Shown piece by piece: positions 31,023-41,019 of a stretch of DNA of 64,000 nucleotides. The DNA lies in contig NZ_CP011514.1 of assembly GCF_001653795.1 (NCBI RefSeq), positions 558,001 through 622,000 of the forward strand. Direction: 5' to 3'. Each line of letters begins with the position of its first letter. Positions within the stretch are counted from its first letter, which is position 1. A model generated the notes under the pieces. The model searched no databases and had not been told where the DNA came from. It saw only the letters and a program-made list of their open reading frames with translations. Source of the DNA: Mitsuaria sp. 7 (GTDB lineage: Bacteria; Pseudomonadota; Gammaproteobacteria; Burkholderiales; Burkholderiaceae_C). A program made the translations under genes and the position numbers.

Positions 31023-32069
31023 CTACTCCTGGACCAGCGTCAACGCTTCCATGCAGACGCGGAAATGGTCCGGTCCCAGGTCCGGCTCGATCGCGATGTC
31101 CCGCAGCTTCAGGCCGTAGGGCAGGCCTTCTTCCTCCGCCCGCTGCACCCAGGCCGTCAGGCGCGACACGCGCTGCTCGAAGGGCAGGCCGCGCGTCGCG
31201 GCGAGGTCCAGCCACTGCTCGCTGGCGCGGCTGCCCAGACGTTCGCGCACCAGCAGCGGGGCACCGCCTCCGCCACCGCTGCCGCCGCCGGTCGGCGGCT
31301 GCGGCTGCGCCAGCGCGAGCGCCGACTTCTTCCAGAGGATCTGCCGCGGCGAATCGCCGTGCCGGTAGGGTCGCAGTCCGGGGTCGTCGCCCAGGCCCGG
31401 CTGGCCCTGGCCTTGCGGCAGGCCTTCCTCGACCGCGGCGGCGGGCGGCGCGTCCAGCTCCGGGGTCGGATAGACCCAGGCCTGCGCCGCCGGGCGCCAG
31501 TAGCTCCAGGTCACGAACAGCCCAAAGGGGAAGTGCGATTCGATGCGCAGGCGCGGCAGCGCGTGGCGGCCGCGGGTCGCGAAACTCAACTGGAGGTGCA
31601 GCTGCGCGTGCCCCTGCACCGGGACGTCCGCGTAGGCGGCGTCCGCCGTCTTGGTGTCGGGCAGTCGCAGACCGACGCCGAAACGCGCCGCGCCGGTGTT
31701 GTGCAGCCGGATGTCCAGCGCCAGCGGCTGGCCGGCATGTGTGGCGGACGGCGTCTTGAGGTCCAGCTTCAGGCCGCGCAGGTTGGCGTGCGTCGCGTTC
31801 ATCGACGCCATGCCCGCGCCCGCCAGCACGAAGGTCAGCAGGTAGCCCAGGCTCAGCTGGTCGTTGATCGAGGCCAGCAGCAGCACCAGCAGCGTCGCCA
31901 CGAAGGCGGCGCCCGGGCGGCTCGGGATGATGTACAGGTTGCGCTGCGTCAGCGCGGTCGTGTCGCTGGCCGGGTGGCGGCCCTGCCACCACTTCTCCCA
32001 GCGGCGCTGCCACGGCCAGCGCACGGCGGGCAGCTTCAGCGAGGGGAACTTCCAGGAAGGCACGCGCAC
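31023..32069 (-). CDS. DUF58 domain protein
   Basis: The product has 348 residues and starts at GTG 32069, 16 bp after the moxR stop. Two membrane helices near 45-85 are followed by a soluble DUF58 region with the conserved YRHGDSPRQILWK segment. DUF58 proteins (von Willebrand A-like) are encoded with MoxR ATPases and TgpA proteins and are thought to help fold or assemble envelope complexes. The normal downstream neighbour tgpA is displaced by 3.1 kb here. Confidence 0.9.
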   Translation of the reverse strand: MRVPSWKFPSLKLPAVRWPWQRRWEKWWQGRHPASDTTALTQRNLYIIPSRPGAAFVATLLVLLLASINDQLSLGYLLTFVLAGAGMASMNATHANLRGLKLDLKTPSATHAGQPLALDIRLHNTGAARFGVGLRLPDTKTADAAYADVPVQGHAQLHLQLSFATRGRHALPRLRIESHFPFGLFVTWSYWRPAAQAWVYPTPELDAPPAAAVEEGLPQGQGQPGLGDDPGLRPYRHGDSPRQILWKKSALALAQPQPPTGGGSGGGGGAPLLVRERLGSRASEQWLDLAATRGLPFEQRVSRLTAWVQRAEEEGLPYGLKLRDIAIEPDLGPDHFRVCMEALTLVQE

Positions 32070-32085
32070 GTCAGTCCAAGGCAGT

Positions 32086-33039
32086 TCAGGGCAGCGGCAC
32101 CGCGGCCATCATCGCGCGCACCTGTTCGCGCGCGCCGCGGGCGCTGCCGCCGCGCGGGCGCAGCCGGTGCGCGATGGTCTGCGGCAGGATCGCCTGCACG
32201 TCGTCCGGGGAGACGTAGTCCCGCCCGCTCAGCAGCGCCTTCGCACGCGCCGCGCGCAGCAGCGCCAGGCCGGCGCGCGGGCTCAGGCCTTCCTGGAACC
32301 ACTCGCCGGAACGCGTCGCCTCCAGCAGCGCCTGCACGTAGTCCAGCAGCGCCGGCGAGACATGGATGGCCAGCACCGCGCGCTGCAGCGCGCGCAGCTG
32401 GTCCGGCGTCATCACCGGCTTGAGCGAGCGCAGCAGCTCGCGGCTGTCGCCGCCCATCAGCAGCTCGCGCTCGGCCTGGCGGTCCGGATAGCCCAGGCTG
32501 ATGCACATCAGGAAACGGTCCAGCTGCGACTCCGGCAGCGGGTGCGTGCCGAGCTGCTCGCTGGGGTTCTGCGTCGCGATGACGAAGAAGGGCAGGGGCA
32601 GCGGATGCGTCGTGCCGTCGACGCTGACCTGGTATTCCTCCATCGCCTCGAGCAGGGCGCTCTGCGTCTTCGGGCCGGCGCGGTTGATCTCGTCGGCCAG
32701 CAGGACCTGGCTGAACACCGGGCCCGGGTGGAACTGGAAGGGATTGCCCCCGGCCGCCTGCGCGCCGGGCTGGTAGATGTTGACCCCGACCAGGTCCGAG
32801 GGCATCAGGTCGGTGGTGAACTGCACGCGCGAGAAGTGCAGCCCCAGCGAGATCGACAGCACATGCGCCAGCGTCGTCTTGCCGACGCCGGGCAGGTCCT
32901 CGATCAGCAGGTGGCCGCCGGCCAGCAGGCAGGCCAGACAGTCCTCCGTCTGCGCCTGTTTGCCCTTGATGATCGTGCTAATCTGCCGGCGCAGGTCGGT
33001 CAGCGGCTGGGAGGCGAGGGTCGGAGCGTCTGAACTCAT
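32086..33039 (-). CDS. moxR: MoxR family AAA+ ATPase
   Basis: The product has 317 residues from ATG 33039. An upstream ATG at 33174 would add a poorly conserved 45-residue extension. Walker A is LPGVGKTTLA, Walker B is VLLADEINRAGPKTQSALLEAMEE, split by position, and the sensor is VIATQNPSEQ. MoxR AAA+ proteins act as chaperones, here with the DUF58/TgpA partners. It is divergent from the deacetylase-like gene. Confidence 0.93.
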   Translation of the reverse strand: MSSDAPTLASQPLTDLRRQISTIIKGKQAQTEDCLACLLAGGHLLIEDLPGVGKTTLAHVLSISLGLHFSRVQFTTDLMPSDLVGVNIYQPGAQAAGGNPFQFHPGPVFSQVLLADEINRAGPKTQSALLEAMEEYQVSVDGTTHPLPLPFFVIATQNPSEQLGTHPLPESQLDRFLMCISLGYPDRQAERELLMGGDSRELLRSLKPVMTPDQLRALQRAVLAIHVSPALLDYVQALLEATRSGEWFQEGLSPRAGLALLRAARAKALLSGRDYVSPDDVQAILPQTIAHRLRPRGGSARGAREQVRAMMAAVPLP

Positions 33040-33157
33040 CGGCGCACGATATCGCAGAATGCGTTCGCTCCGGCGAAGCGCCGTGCGTGTCCCGGCCATC
33101 CCCTGATCGCGATCCGACCGTGCCCCGCCCCGTGCCCCGACCGTGCCAGAGCCGACC

Positions 33158-34111
33158 ATGAGCACCGCCTTCATCAGCCACCCCGACTGCCACCGTCACG
33201 ACATGGGCGCCGGTCACCCGGAATGCCCGCAGCGCCTGGGCGCGATCGAGGACTGGCTGATCGCGAACGGCGTCGATGTCGCGCTCGACCGCCATGAGGC
33301 GCCGCGCGCTGAACTCAGGTCGCTGGAGCGCGCGCATACAGCCCGTTACGTGGCCGAGCTGAAGTCCGAACTCGAGGCGCTCGAGGCGCAGGCCAGGCAG
33401 GGCGTGCCCAACCCGATGAAGGCGCTGGACCCCGACACCTGCGCGAACGCGCATACCTGGTCCGCGGCGCTGCGCGCGGCGGGCGCGGCGGTGCAGGCGA
33501 CCGACCTGGTCGTCGACGGGAAGGCCGAGAACGCCTTCTGCGCGGTCCGCCCGCCCGGGCACCACGCGACGCGCGACCAGACGATGGGTTTCTGCTTCTT
33601 CAACAACGTGGCCGTCGCGGCCCGGCATGCGCTGGACGTGCGCGGCCTGGACCGCGTCGCGGTCATCGACTTCGACGTCCACCACGGCAACGGCACCGAG
33701 GACATCCTGGCCGGCGACGACCGCGTGCTGATGGTCAGCATCTTCCAGGACCCGCTGTATCCGTACTCCGGCACCGAGCCCAAGGGCGCCAACATGCTCA
33801 ACGTGCCGGTGCCGCCGTACACGCGCGGCGCGGAGGTGCGCGAGATGATCGAGTCGCTCTGGATGCCGGCGCTGGAGCGCTTCAAGCCGCAGATGATCTT
33901 CGTCTCGGCCGGGTTCGACGCGCACCGCGACGACGAACTGGCGCAGCTCGGCCTGGTCGAGGCCGACTACGAATGGATCACGCTGCGCATCATGGACGTG
34001 GCCCGGCGTCACTCGAAAGGCCGCATCGTGTCCTGCCTGGAGGGCGGCTACGACCTCGGCGCGCTGGCGCGCAGCGTCGGCGTGCACCTGCGGACGCTGG
34101 CCGGCATCTGA
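33158..34111 (+). CDS. histone deacetylase family protein
   Basis: The product has 317 residues from ATG 33158; an ATG at 33143 would add five. It is an arginase/deacetylase-fold hydrolase. The general base His pair is in PPGHHA, the zinc ligands are Asp and His in DFDVHHGNG and Asp in SAGFDAH. A C-terminal SCLEGGYD is typical. Bacterial members remove acetyl groups from polyamines, acetoin-related compounds or small amides; the substrate cannot be told. It is divergent from moxR. Confidence 0.92.
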   Translation: MSTAFISHPDCHRHDMGAGHPECPQRLGAIEDWLIANGVDVALDRHEAPRAELRSLERAHTARYVAELKSELEALEAQARQGVPNPMKALDPDTCANAHTWSAALRAAGAAVQATDLVVDGKAENAFCAVRPPGHHATRDQTMGFCFFNNVAVAARHALDVRGLDRVAVIDFDVHHGNGTEDILAGDDRVLMVSIFQDPLYPYSGTEPKGANMLNVPVPPYTRGAEVREMIESLWMPALERFKPQMIFVSAGFDAHRDDELAQLGLVEADYEWITLRIMDVARRHSKGRIVSCLEGGYDLGALARSVGVHLRTLAGI

Positions 34112-34224
34112 GCCGGCGCCACAATCCGGCCCGGACCGGCCGCAACTGCCCGCAACTGCCCGCGCGCTGGCGCCCACCCAGAATCCCCATCGACTGAACG
34201 ACCCGGCCCGCGCCGGACGCCGAC

Positions 34225-35586
34225 TTGATCTCCTCCTTGAACAACGCCTTGGGTACCACCTCTTCCCTCAACCACACGCTGAGCCTGCGCGAACTGGAGT
34301 CGCTGCTCACGATGCTGGCGCGCCCGCAGGCGCTGATCGAATTCGGCCTCGTGCTGGCCTGCCTGGCGCTGTCCTGGCTGATCGTCTACCGCATCAGCAA
34401 GCATGTGACGGCGGCGCCGGGTCATCACTCGGTGCTGCTCGGCCATCGCGTCTTCGACGGCGTCCTGTTCCCCGTCATCGCGCTGCTGCTGGCGCTGGGC
34501 GCGCGGCGGGTGATGCCGCTGCTGGGCGAGCCGGTCGCGCTGTTCCGCGTCGTGATCCCGGTGCTGCTGTCGCTGGTGGTGATCCGGCTCGTCGCGCGCG
34601 TGCTGCGGGCCACGATGCCCGACTCCGTCGGGATCAAGCTGCTGGAGCGCAGCGTGTCGTGGATCGCGTGGCTGGGATCGATCCTGTGGATCATCGGCGT
34701 GCTGCCGATCCTGATCGACGAGCTGCAGGACGCGGATCTGACCTTCCTGCCGAAGAACGGCAAGGCCTACATCACGGTCTACGACGTGCTCCTGGGCGTG
34801 CTGCAGGTCGGCGCGGTGCTGCTGGTGGTGCTGTGGCTGTCGTCGGTGATCGAGTCGCGGCTGCTGCGCGGCAAGTCGGTCCTCGACCTGTCGATGCGCA
34901 AGATCGCGGTCAACCTGACGCGCACGGCGCTGCTGGTGGTCGGCACGATGGTGGCGCTGAACACGGTGGGCCTGAACCTGAGCGCGCTGTCGTGGCTGGG
35001 CGGCGCGGTCGGCGTGGGCCTGGGCTTCGGCCTGCAGAAGATCGCGGCGAACTACGTCTCCGGTTTCATGATCCTGGCGGAGCGTTCGCTGCGCATCGGC
35101 GACATGGTGAAGGTCGACAATTTCGAAGGCCGCATCAGCGACATCAAGACGCGCTACACGGTGATCCGCGCGCTCAACGGCCGCGAGGCCATCGTGCCCA
35201 ACGAGTCGCTGATCACGACGCGGGTCGAGAACCTCTCCCTCGCCGACCCGCAGGTGAACGTGTCGACGGTGGTGCAGGTGGCTTACGGTACCGATGTGGA
35301 CGCGCTGTTCCCGCAGCTGATCGAGGAAGTGAAGCGCGTCCCGCGCGTGCTGTCCGAACCGTCGCCGTCGGTGGCGCTGAGCAACTTCGCCGCCGACGGG
35401 CTGGAGCTGACGATCGGGTTCTGGATCTCCGATCCGCACAACGGGCAGGGCGGGGTGCGCTCGGACGTCAACCTGGCGATCCTGCGTTTGTTGAATCGCC
35501 TTGAGATCGATATCCCGTTCCCGCAGCGGGTGTTGCGGACGGTGGTGGAAGGCCCCGTGGCGCCGGTCGTTCCCGCGGAGAAGTAG
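34225..35586 (+). CDS. MscS-family mechanosensitive channel
   Basis: The product has 453 residues from a TTG start. About five membrane helices come first. The pore helix and MscS beta domain (about 235-330) show SWLGGAVGVGLGFGLQKIAANYVSG with Gly/Ala-rich packing (quoted in part), followed by RSLRIGDMVKVDNFEGRI and the IVPNESLITTRVEN segment. It would release solutes from the cytoplasm on osmotic downshock. It is monocistronic as far as can be seen. Confidence 0.9.
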   Translation: MISSLNNALGTTSSLNHTLSLRELESLLTMLARPQALIEFGLVLACLALSWLIVYRISKHVTAAPGHHSVLLGHRVFDGVLFPVIALLLALGARRVMPLLGEPVALFRVVIPVLLSLVVIRLVARVLRATMPDSVGIKLLERSVSWIAWLGSILWIIGVLPILIDELQDADLTFLPKNGKAYITVYDVLLGVLQVGAVLLVVLWLSSVIESRLLRGKSVLDLSMRKIAVNLTRTALLVVGTMVALNTVGLNLSALSWLGGAVGVGLGFGLQKIAANYVSGFMILAERSLRIGDMVKVDNFEGRISDIKTRYTVIRALNGREAIVPNESLITTRVENLSLADPQVNVSTVVQVAYGTDVDALFPQLIEEVKRVPRVLSEPSPSVALSNFAADGLELTIGFWISDPHNGQGGVRSDVNLAILRLLNRLEIDIPFPQRVLRTVVEGPVAPVVPAEK

Positions 35587-35604
35587 GCACCATCGACAGG
35601 CGGG

Positions 35605-36774
35605 CTACGCTGCGGTGAAGCGGATCACCCGATGGGAGGCTGGCTTCTCCCGAAGGCGCGTGAGCGCTTCCCCCTCCGGAGCGGATTGCCAGCTGGCGCG
35701 ACCCAGCGTCGCGAGGTCGTCATAGCCGCCCAGCCGCTCGAAGCGTTCGAACACGAACGGCAAGCCTTCACCCGTGTTCGGCACACATTCATCGCTGAGG
35801 TGCAGATGCAGATGGGGACCCGTGGAGTCGCCGCTGAATCCGAGTGCTCCCAGCACCTGCCCCTGCCGCACGCGATCGCCGGGGCGCACGGTCAGGCTGC
35901 CGGGGCGCAGGTGCTCGTAGAAGACGTGCCCTCCGCCCGCGAGCGACAGCACGACGTGATTGCCCGGCGCATCGATCAACGGATGACGGCGGTTGCCGGC
36001 AATCGAGGTCGTCTCGGTCATGTCGTTCCGCGTGGCGCTCACGACGCCGTCCGCGACGGCCAATACCGGGGCCCCGTAGCCGAAGTGGTTGGCGGGTCTG
36101 TCGGCGTCGCCTCGCGCGATGCGTCCCTCCGCATCAACCTGGACGAAGTCGATCGCATGTCGGCCGGGAATCGTCCAGCGATCCGTCTGCTGGAATCCGA
36201 CACGCCGGTGACCGCGCGCCCAGGCTGGATCGTGGATCGCGACCCAGAGGCCGTCTCGGAGCGGAGGACCGAAGACCGTCACGCCCTGCGCCGGCACGGC
36301 GAGCACATCACCCCGGATCTCGCGATCCGGACCCCGCGCGAGGATGGGCAACAGGCGGGAGGGCAGGGGGCGCCCTGGTCGCGAACGCAGCTCCACGTGG
36401 ATGACGATCCGATCATCGTCGATGCGCGCGAGACGCCGCGTCAGCGCGGCGTCCTCGAACTCCGCGAAGGTATCGCCGCGATCGTCGCGACCGTCGCGAT
36501 CGGCTTCGAGCAGTCGCAGTGCTGTCGGTGACGGCTCGCCGGCGGGACAGGCGAAGTGGATCTCGCCGACGAGTTCGTCCACGCCTTCCACACACACGGC
36601 GCCTCCGGGCGCGATCAACCGTGGACGGCTCAGTCGCGTCGCCGCATCAGCGTCGACCGTTGTCGCCATCGTCGTCGCCCTCGCGAAGGTCGGCGGCGTG
36701 GCGAGCATCGCGATGGCGGCGCCCGTGAAGGTTCGGCGCGGAAGGCGCGCCCGCCCGTCGAAGGGATCGTTCAT
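35605..36774 (-). CDS. M23 family metallopeptidase
   Basis: The product has 389 residues from ATG 36774, chosen because a signal/Tat-like N-terminus (RLPRRTFTGAAIAML) follows. The C-terminal LytM domain carries HAIDF and GPHLHLHLSDE zinc-binding motifs, though the first His-x3-Asp motif is spaced unusually. It would cleave peptidoglycan cross-bridges or act as a LytM regulator. The first half is unassigned. It is divergent from the AraC-type regulator at 36893. Confidence 0.8.
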   Translation of the reverse strand: MNDPFDGRARLPRRTFTGAAIAMLATPPTFARATTMATTVDADAATRLSRPRLIAPGGAVCVEGVDELVGEIHFACPAGEPSPTALRLLEADRDGRDDRGDTFAEFEDAALTRRLARIDDDRIVIHVELRSRPGRPLPSRLLPILARGPDREIRGDVLAVPAQGVTVFGPPLRDGLWVAIHDPAWARGHRRVGFQQTDRWTIPGRHAIDFVQVDAEGRIARGDADRPANHFGYGAPVLAVADGVVSATRNDMTETTSIAGNRRHPLIDAPGNHVVLSLAGGGHVFYEHLRPGSLTVRPGDRVRQGQVLGALGFSGDSTGPHLHLHLSDECVPNTGEGLPFVFERFERLGGYDDLATLGRASWQSAPEGEALTRLREKPASHRVIRFTAA

Positions 36775-36892
36775 GCCCGCAGTGATACGCGCGATGCGGT
36801 CGCGACGCGAAGTGCCGGAAGGCACGCCGCACGCGGGGCGACAGCAAGTTCGGTCAGGACGCGCGCCCGCTGCCTTTGAGATGATGATCCGC

Positions 36893-37774
36893 ATGGACAG
36901 CACGACGACGCCTCCCACCACTGACGTCCTCTCCGACGTGGTCGCCTGGATCGAGCAGCAGCTCGACCAGCCGCTGACGTTGGAACAGGTCGCGGCGCAG
37001 GCAGGCCTGTCGCCGTATCACTTCTCGCGGCTGTTCACCGCGCGCATGGGGCGCAGCGTCATGTCGCATGTGCGCGGACGCCGGCTCGTGCGCGGTGCGC
37101 GGCGGCTCTGCCATGACCCCGATCTCCCCCTCGTCGAGCTCGCCTTCGACTGCGGCTTCGAATCCCAGGAGGCGTTCACGCGTGCGTTCAAGCGCGTGTT
37201 CGGCGTCTCGCCGGGGCGCTTCCGCAGCGGATTCGCCGTCGACCCCATTGAAGGCCAATTCCCAATGACTCTCCCGATCGCCCAGGACACCTCGGTCATC
37301 CGACTGCCGGAGCTTGCGAAGCTCCCTGCCTTCCGCGTCGCCGGTCCCACGCGCCGCTTCGACCAGGCCACCAAGGCCGAGATCCCTCAGCTGTGGTCCG
37401 CGCTGATCGGCCGGTTGCCGTTCGAGGGTCAGGTCGCGAGCTGGGCCACCTACGGCGTCGTCTCCGACGTCGATCAGGCGGAGGGCGGCTTCCAGTACAT
37501 GGCGGGCGTCGGCGTCGAGCCGGACTGCGTGCCGCCGCCCGGCTTCTCGGCGATGGAGATCCCGGCCGCGACCTACGCGGTGTTCCGCATCACCTTGAAC
37601 GGCACCGCGCTGCATCCGCAGGTCAAGCAGGCCATGGCGATGATCTGGGGGGAGCTCCTCCCAGCCTCCGGCCTGAAGGTCATCGACGGGCCCGACTTCG
37701 AGCTGTACGACGGCCGCTTCGATCCTCAGGAGCCGGGCTCGGTCATCGACTTCCACGTCCCTGTGCAAGCCTGA
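36893..37774 (+). CDS. AraC family regulator with GyrI-like effector domain
   Basis: The product has 293 residues. ATGs at 36881, 36884 and 36893 are possible; I prefer the last. Residues about 10-110 are an AraC/XylS double helix-turn-helix (LEQVAAQAGLSPYHFSRLF and the second helix pair ending GVSPGRFR). Residues about 130-290 are a GyrI-like/SoxS-Rob-type binding domain that senses small hydrophobic ligands. Such proteins activate efflux or stress genes. Target genes are unknown; the divergent M23 peptidase is one candidate. Confidence 0.9.
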   Translation: MDSTTTPPTTDVLSDVVAWIEQQLDQPLTLEQVAAQAGLSPYHFSRLFTARMGRSVMSHVRGRRLVRGARRLCHDPDLPLVELAFDCGFESQEAFTRAFKRVFGVSPGRFRSGFAVDPIEGQFPMTLPIAQDTSVIRLPELAKLPAFRVAGPTRRFDQATKAEIPQLWSALIGRLPFEGQVASWATYGVVSDVDQAEGGFQYMAGVGVEPDCVPPPGFSAMEIPAATYAVFRITLNGTALHPQVKQAMAMIWGELLPASGLKVIDGPDFELYDGRFDPQEPGSVIDFHVPVQA

Positions 37775-37811
37775 TCGATCCGACCAGCGCGGCATCGACG
37801 ACGCAATGAAA

Positions 37812-37833
37812 AAGACCACCCGAGGGTGGTCTT
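37812..37833. terminator. bidirectional terminator
   Basis: The stem AAGACCACCC/GGGTGGTCTT lies between the convergent AraC-type and fumarase genes, with A and T runs on the outer sides. Confidence 0.85.
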
Positions 37834-37877
37834 GTCGTTCGTGATCGCGACGCTGGCGATCACGCGGGGCAGGGCGT

Positions 37878-39416
37878 TCAGCCCGCCGCCACCGGGATCT
37901 TGATCGGCTTGCCTGCGGCGATGCGCTGCTGCCACTCGGCCGGGCCGGTGATGTGCGCGCTGGTGCCGCCGGCGTCCACCGCCACCGTCACCGGCATGTC
38001 GACCACGTCGAACTCGTAGATCGCTTCCATGCCCAGGTCCTCGAAGCCGACGACCTTGGCGTGCTTGATCGCCTTGGACACGAGGTAGGCCGAACCGCCC
38101 ACCGCCATCAGGTAGGCCGACTTGTGGTTCTTGATCGACTCGATCGCGACCGGGCCGCGTTCGGCCTTGCCGATCATCGCGATCAGGCCGGTCTTCTCCA
38201 GCATCATGTCGGTGAACTTGTCCATGCGGGTCGCCGTCGTGGGACCGGCCGGTCCCACGACTTCATCGCGCACCGGATCGACCGGGCCGACGTAGTAGAT
38301 GACGCGGTTGGTGAAGTCCACCGGCAGCGGTTCGCCCTTGGCCAGCATGTCCTGGATACGCTTGTGCGCGGCGTCACGGCCCGTGAGCATCTTGCCGTTG
38401 AGCAGCAGCGTGTCACCCGGCTTCCAGCTGGCGACTTCGTCCTTGGTCAGCGTGTTCAGGTCAACGCGCTTGCTCTTGTTGTAGTCCGGCGCCCACTTCA
38501 CGTCGGGCCACAGGCCCAGGCTCGGAGGCGTGAGGTAGCTCGGGCCCGAGCCGTCGAGCACGAAGTGCGCGTGGCGCGTGGCGGCGCAGTTCGGGATCAT
38601 CGCGATCGGCTTGGAGGCCGCGTGCGTCGGGTAGGTCTTGATCTTGACGTCCAGCACGGTGGTCAGGCCGCCCAGGCCCTGCGCGCCTATGCCCAGCGCG
38701 TTGACCTTCTCGTACAGCTCGATGCGGAGTTCCTCGAGCTTGTCCTTCGGACCGCGCTCGAGCAGCTCGTACATGTCGATGTCGTCCATCAGGGCTTCCT
38801 TGGCCAGCAGCGCGGCCTTCTCGGCCGTGCCGCCGACGCCGATGCCCAGCATGCCGGGCGGGCACCAGCCCGCGCCCATGGTCGGCACGGTCTTGAGCAC
38901 CCAGTCGACGATGTTGTCGCTCGGGTTGAGCATGTAGACCTTGCTCTTGTTCTCCGAGCCGCCGCCCTTGGCCGCGACGATCACGTCGACGGTGTTGCCG
39001 GGCACGACCTCCATGAAGATCACCGCGGGCGTGTTGTCCTTGGTGTTCTTGCGCTCGAAGATCGGATCGCTGAGCACCGAGCCGCGCAGCTTGTTGTCCG
39101 GGTGGTTGTAGGCCTGGCGCACGCCCTCGTTGACGGCGTCCTGGATGGAGCCGGGGAAGTCGCCCCAGCGCACGTCCATGCCGATCTTGAGGAACACGTT
39201 GACGATGCCGGTGTCCTGGCAGATCGGACGGCGGCCTTCGGCGCACATCTTCGAGTTGGTCAGGATCTGCGCGATCGCGTCCTTCGCGGCCACGCTCTGC
39301 TCGCGTTCATAGGCGCGCGCCAGATGCTGGATGTAGTCGGCCGGGTGGTAGTAGCTGATGTACTGCAGCGCGGCGGCGACGCTTTCGACGAGGTCGGCGT
39401 AGCGGATGGTGGTCAT
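37878..39416 (-). CDS. fumA: class I fumarate hydratase (iron-sulfur)
   Basis: The product has 512 residues from ATG 39416. It converts fumarate to malate in the TCA cycle using a 4Fe-4S cluster. Likely cluster Cys residues are in RRPICQDTG, GAGWCPPG and PNCAATRH. The catalytic beta half carries GPTTATRMDKF and AGGTSAH. The length and motif order match the single-chain FumA/FumB type. It lies beside a lower-GC patch but has normal composition. Confidence 0.95.
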   Translation of the reverse strand: MTTIRYADLVESVAAALQYISYYHPADYIQHLARAYEREQSVAAKDAIAQILTNSKMCAEGRRPICQDTGIVNVFLKIGMDVRWGDFPGSIQDAVNEGVRQAYNHPDNKLRGSVLSDPIFERKNTKDNTPAVIFMEVVPGNTVDVIVAAKGGGSENKSKVYMLNPSDNIVDWVLKTVPTMGAGWCPPGMLGIGVGGTAEKAALLAKEALMDDIDMYELLERGPKDKLEELRIELYEKVNALGIGAQGLGGLTTVLDVKIKTYPTHAASKPIAMIPNCAATRHAHFVLDGSGPSYLTPPSLGLWPDVKWAPDYNKSKRVDLNTLTKDEVASWKPGDTLLLNGKMLTGRDAAHKRIQDMLAKGEPLPVDFTNRVIYYVGPVDPVRDEVVGPAGPTTATRMDKFTDMMLEKTGLIAMIGKAERGPVAIESIKNHKSAYLMAVGGSAYLVSKAIKHAKVVGFEDLGMEAIYEFDVVDMPVTVAVDAGGTSAHITGPAEWQQRIAAGKPIKIPVAAG

Positions 39417-40391
39417 GGTCTTTGCGGTCCTCAAGGATCAACCACCCATTATCGCAAGTGCCCCGACACCCTGCTGGCGCTGGGAAGAGCTGTGGTCAGG
39501 TGCTCGCACGGTTTCTGAGGGTCTCGCACACTTGCGCAGCCTGCCATAGGGGCAAGAGCGCGTAGGGATTATAAACCAAGCGGCTAATACCTTTTTGCAC
39601 AAGCCAGCTTTTGCACAAAATGGCTTCAACAACCCGCTCAGGTATCCGGGGTTGAGTGAGCGGCTTCGCGTTCCTTATTGAGGAGTCCGCTTCGAGAATC
39701 GGAGTCGTGTGCCAAGTTCACAAAGTATTTGACCCTAGCGCGGTGGTTGCAGACTTGCGCAAGTTGCATACCACAACGCGACTAAATCTTGTCCCTTACC
39801 GTTCGCAACGGAATTTGGCACTTCCACAAAAATGATCAACGGCCAGAACGTGGCCCGTTCCACCAAGATCGGTGATAAGAAGCTGGCGGAGAAGTCGCTT
39901 TGAAGATTGAAAGCGAATTCGTCACCTCGGTGGTTATGCAAGGTGTCAAGCCCGTCCGCTTGTACGAGGCCATTACTGCGCTTCTTGTGCGCGCAGCCTT
40001 GCGCAGGTGCCTCTTTACCCTCATAACCTAACACCCCGCTTCGCTCAAATTTCAGGCAGCTCAGAGGCTCCCTGGTTCGCAGGGTCACCGCTTACGCACT
40101 TCGCCTGCGGCATCCGCCGAAGCTCCGTGTCAGGTGGTGGTGGTCGCCTTTGACTCGGACGCAACTTATAGCGGAGGCGATGCCCGCTCTCGCCCCTACG
40201 CTTCCAGCGCGATCCCAACACCCTGATCAACCGCTTGGTCGGAAGGACTGCGACGTAGCGGAAACGGAAGGCAAGGGCAACTACTCCACCGAGATCATCG
40301 CCAAGCAGATGCAGAAGGTTGCGCTCGTGGATGGCAAGAAGCGCACGGCGCTTCGACGGTAACCAGCTCAAGATCAACGACAAGGACGTCG
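39417..40391. other. 975-bp region without a supported gene
   Basis: The base composition is more mixed than in neighbouring core genes. Short frames exist on both strands but none has a good ribosome site, a domain or third-position GC bias. Fragments such as NYSTEIIAKQMQKVALVDG (ending at a TAA near 40362) look like a decayed gene remnant. Two TTTTGCACAA-type direct repeats occur near 39593-39618. Confidence 0.5.
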
Positions 40392-40544
40392 ATGGCCGGC
40401 GTGCGACTTCCCTCGATCACGATCCGCTTCGACCGCGTGGAGTTGTACGTCGCTTATCGAGGCGGGGAACGGGTTGGGACGGTGTCCTTCGAGAGGGATC
40501 GACCTGCGTGGTGGACGGGACCGGAGAGTCTCGATAGGTTCTGA
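40392..40544 (+). CDS. possible small protein (50 residues)
   Basis: ATG 40392 to TGA 40544 encodes a soluble peptide with alternating hydrophobic residues (ITIRFDRVELYVAYRGG) consistent with a short beta sheet, ending in an aromatic. There is no strong ribosome site. It may be a remnant of a larger gene. Confidence 0.3.
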   Translation: MAGVRLPSITIRFDRVELYVAYRGGERVGTVSFERDRPAWWTGPESLDRF

Positions 40545-40830
40545 AGGGGCAGAAAACGTCTGGGAATGGTGCCGCTAGCTTCGGTCATATTTCGGCAGAC
40601 AACGGCTGAGTAAGGGCGTGCTCGCGCGCATTGCGGACATGCTGCGCAATCGCAGAAGGTCCCCCGCGCACGTACAGTGATGTACATGCCTATTGTTGAC
40701 CTCAGTTCTGCTCCACGGTTAGCTAGATCTGGAACAGCTCGATCTGCGAAAGTAAGTCGCAGGCAGTGAAAACTTTCTCTCCGTATAACCGTCCAAGCCC
40801 CGTCGGCGAATCAACGTTGAAGGAACGAAC
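40545..40830. other. 286-bp intergenic region
   Basis: No gene was recognised. It precedes a small membrane-protein gene. Confidence 0.5.
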
Positions 40831-41019
40831 ATGGAAGCGAAATTTTTAGCAGTTGTTGGCGCCGTCTTTGGAAAGAAGAATCGTAAAGATTGGGTTCCAT
40901 ACCTAAGTGATCATCCAAAAGAGATTGTGCGCGTGGTCATTTGGGAAAACATTGAGAGCATCGCCAAGACGTTGATCGTTGGTGTTGCCATGGTCTTAGT
41001 TGCTTGGTTATCCAAGTGA
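40831..41019 (+). CDS. small single-pass membrane protein
   Basis: The product has 62 residues with AAGGAACG ahead of the ATG. A basic soluble N-terminus is followed by one C-terminal membrane helix (TLIVGVAMVLVAWLSK). Codon use and GC are lower than in flanking core genes, suggesting transfer. Family and function are unknown. Confidence 0.6.
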   Translation: MEAKFLAVVGAVFGKKNRKDWVPYLSDHPKEIVRVVIWENIESIAKTLIVGVAMVLVAWLSK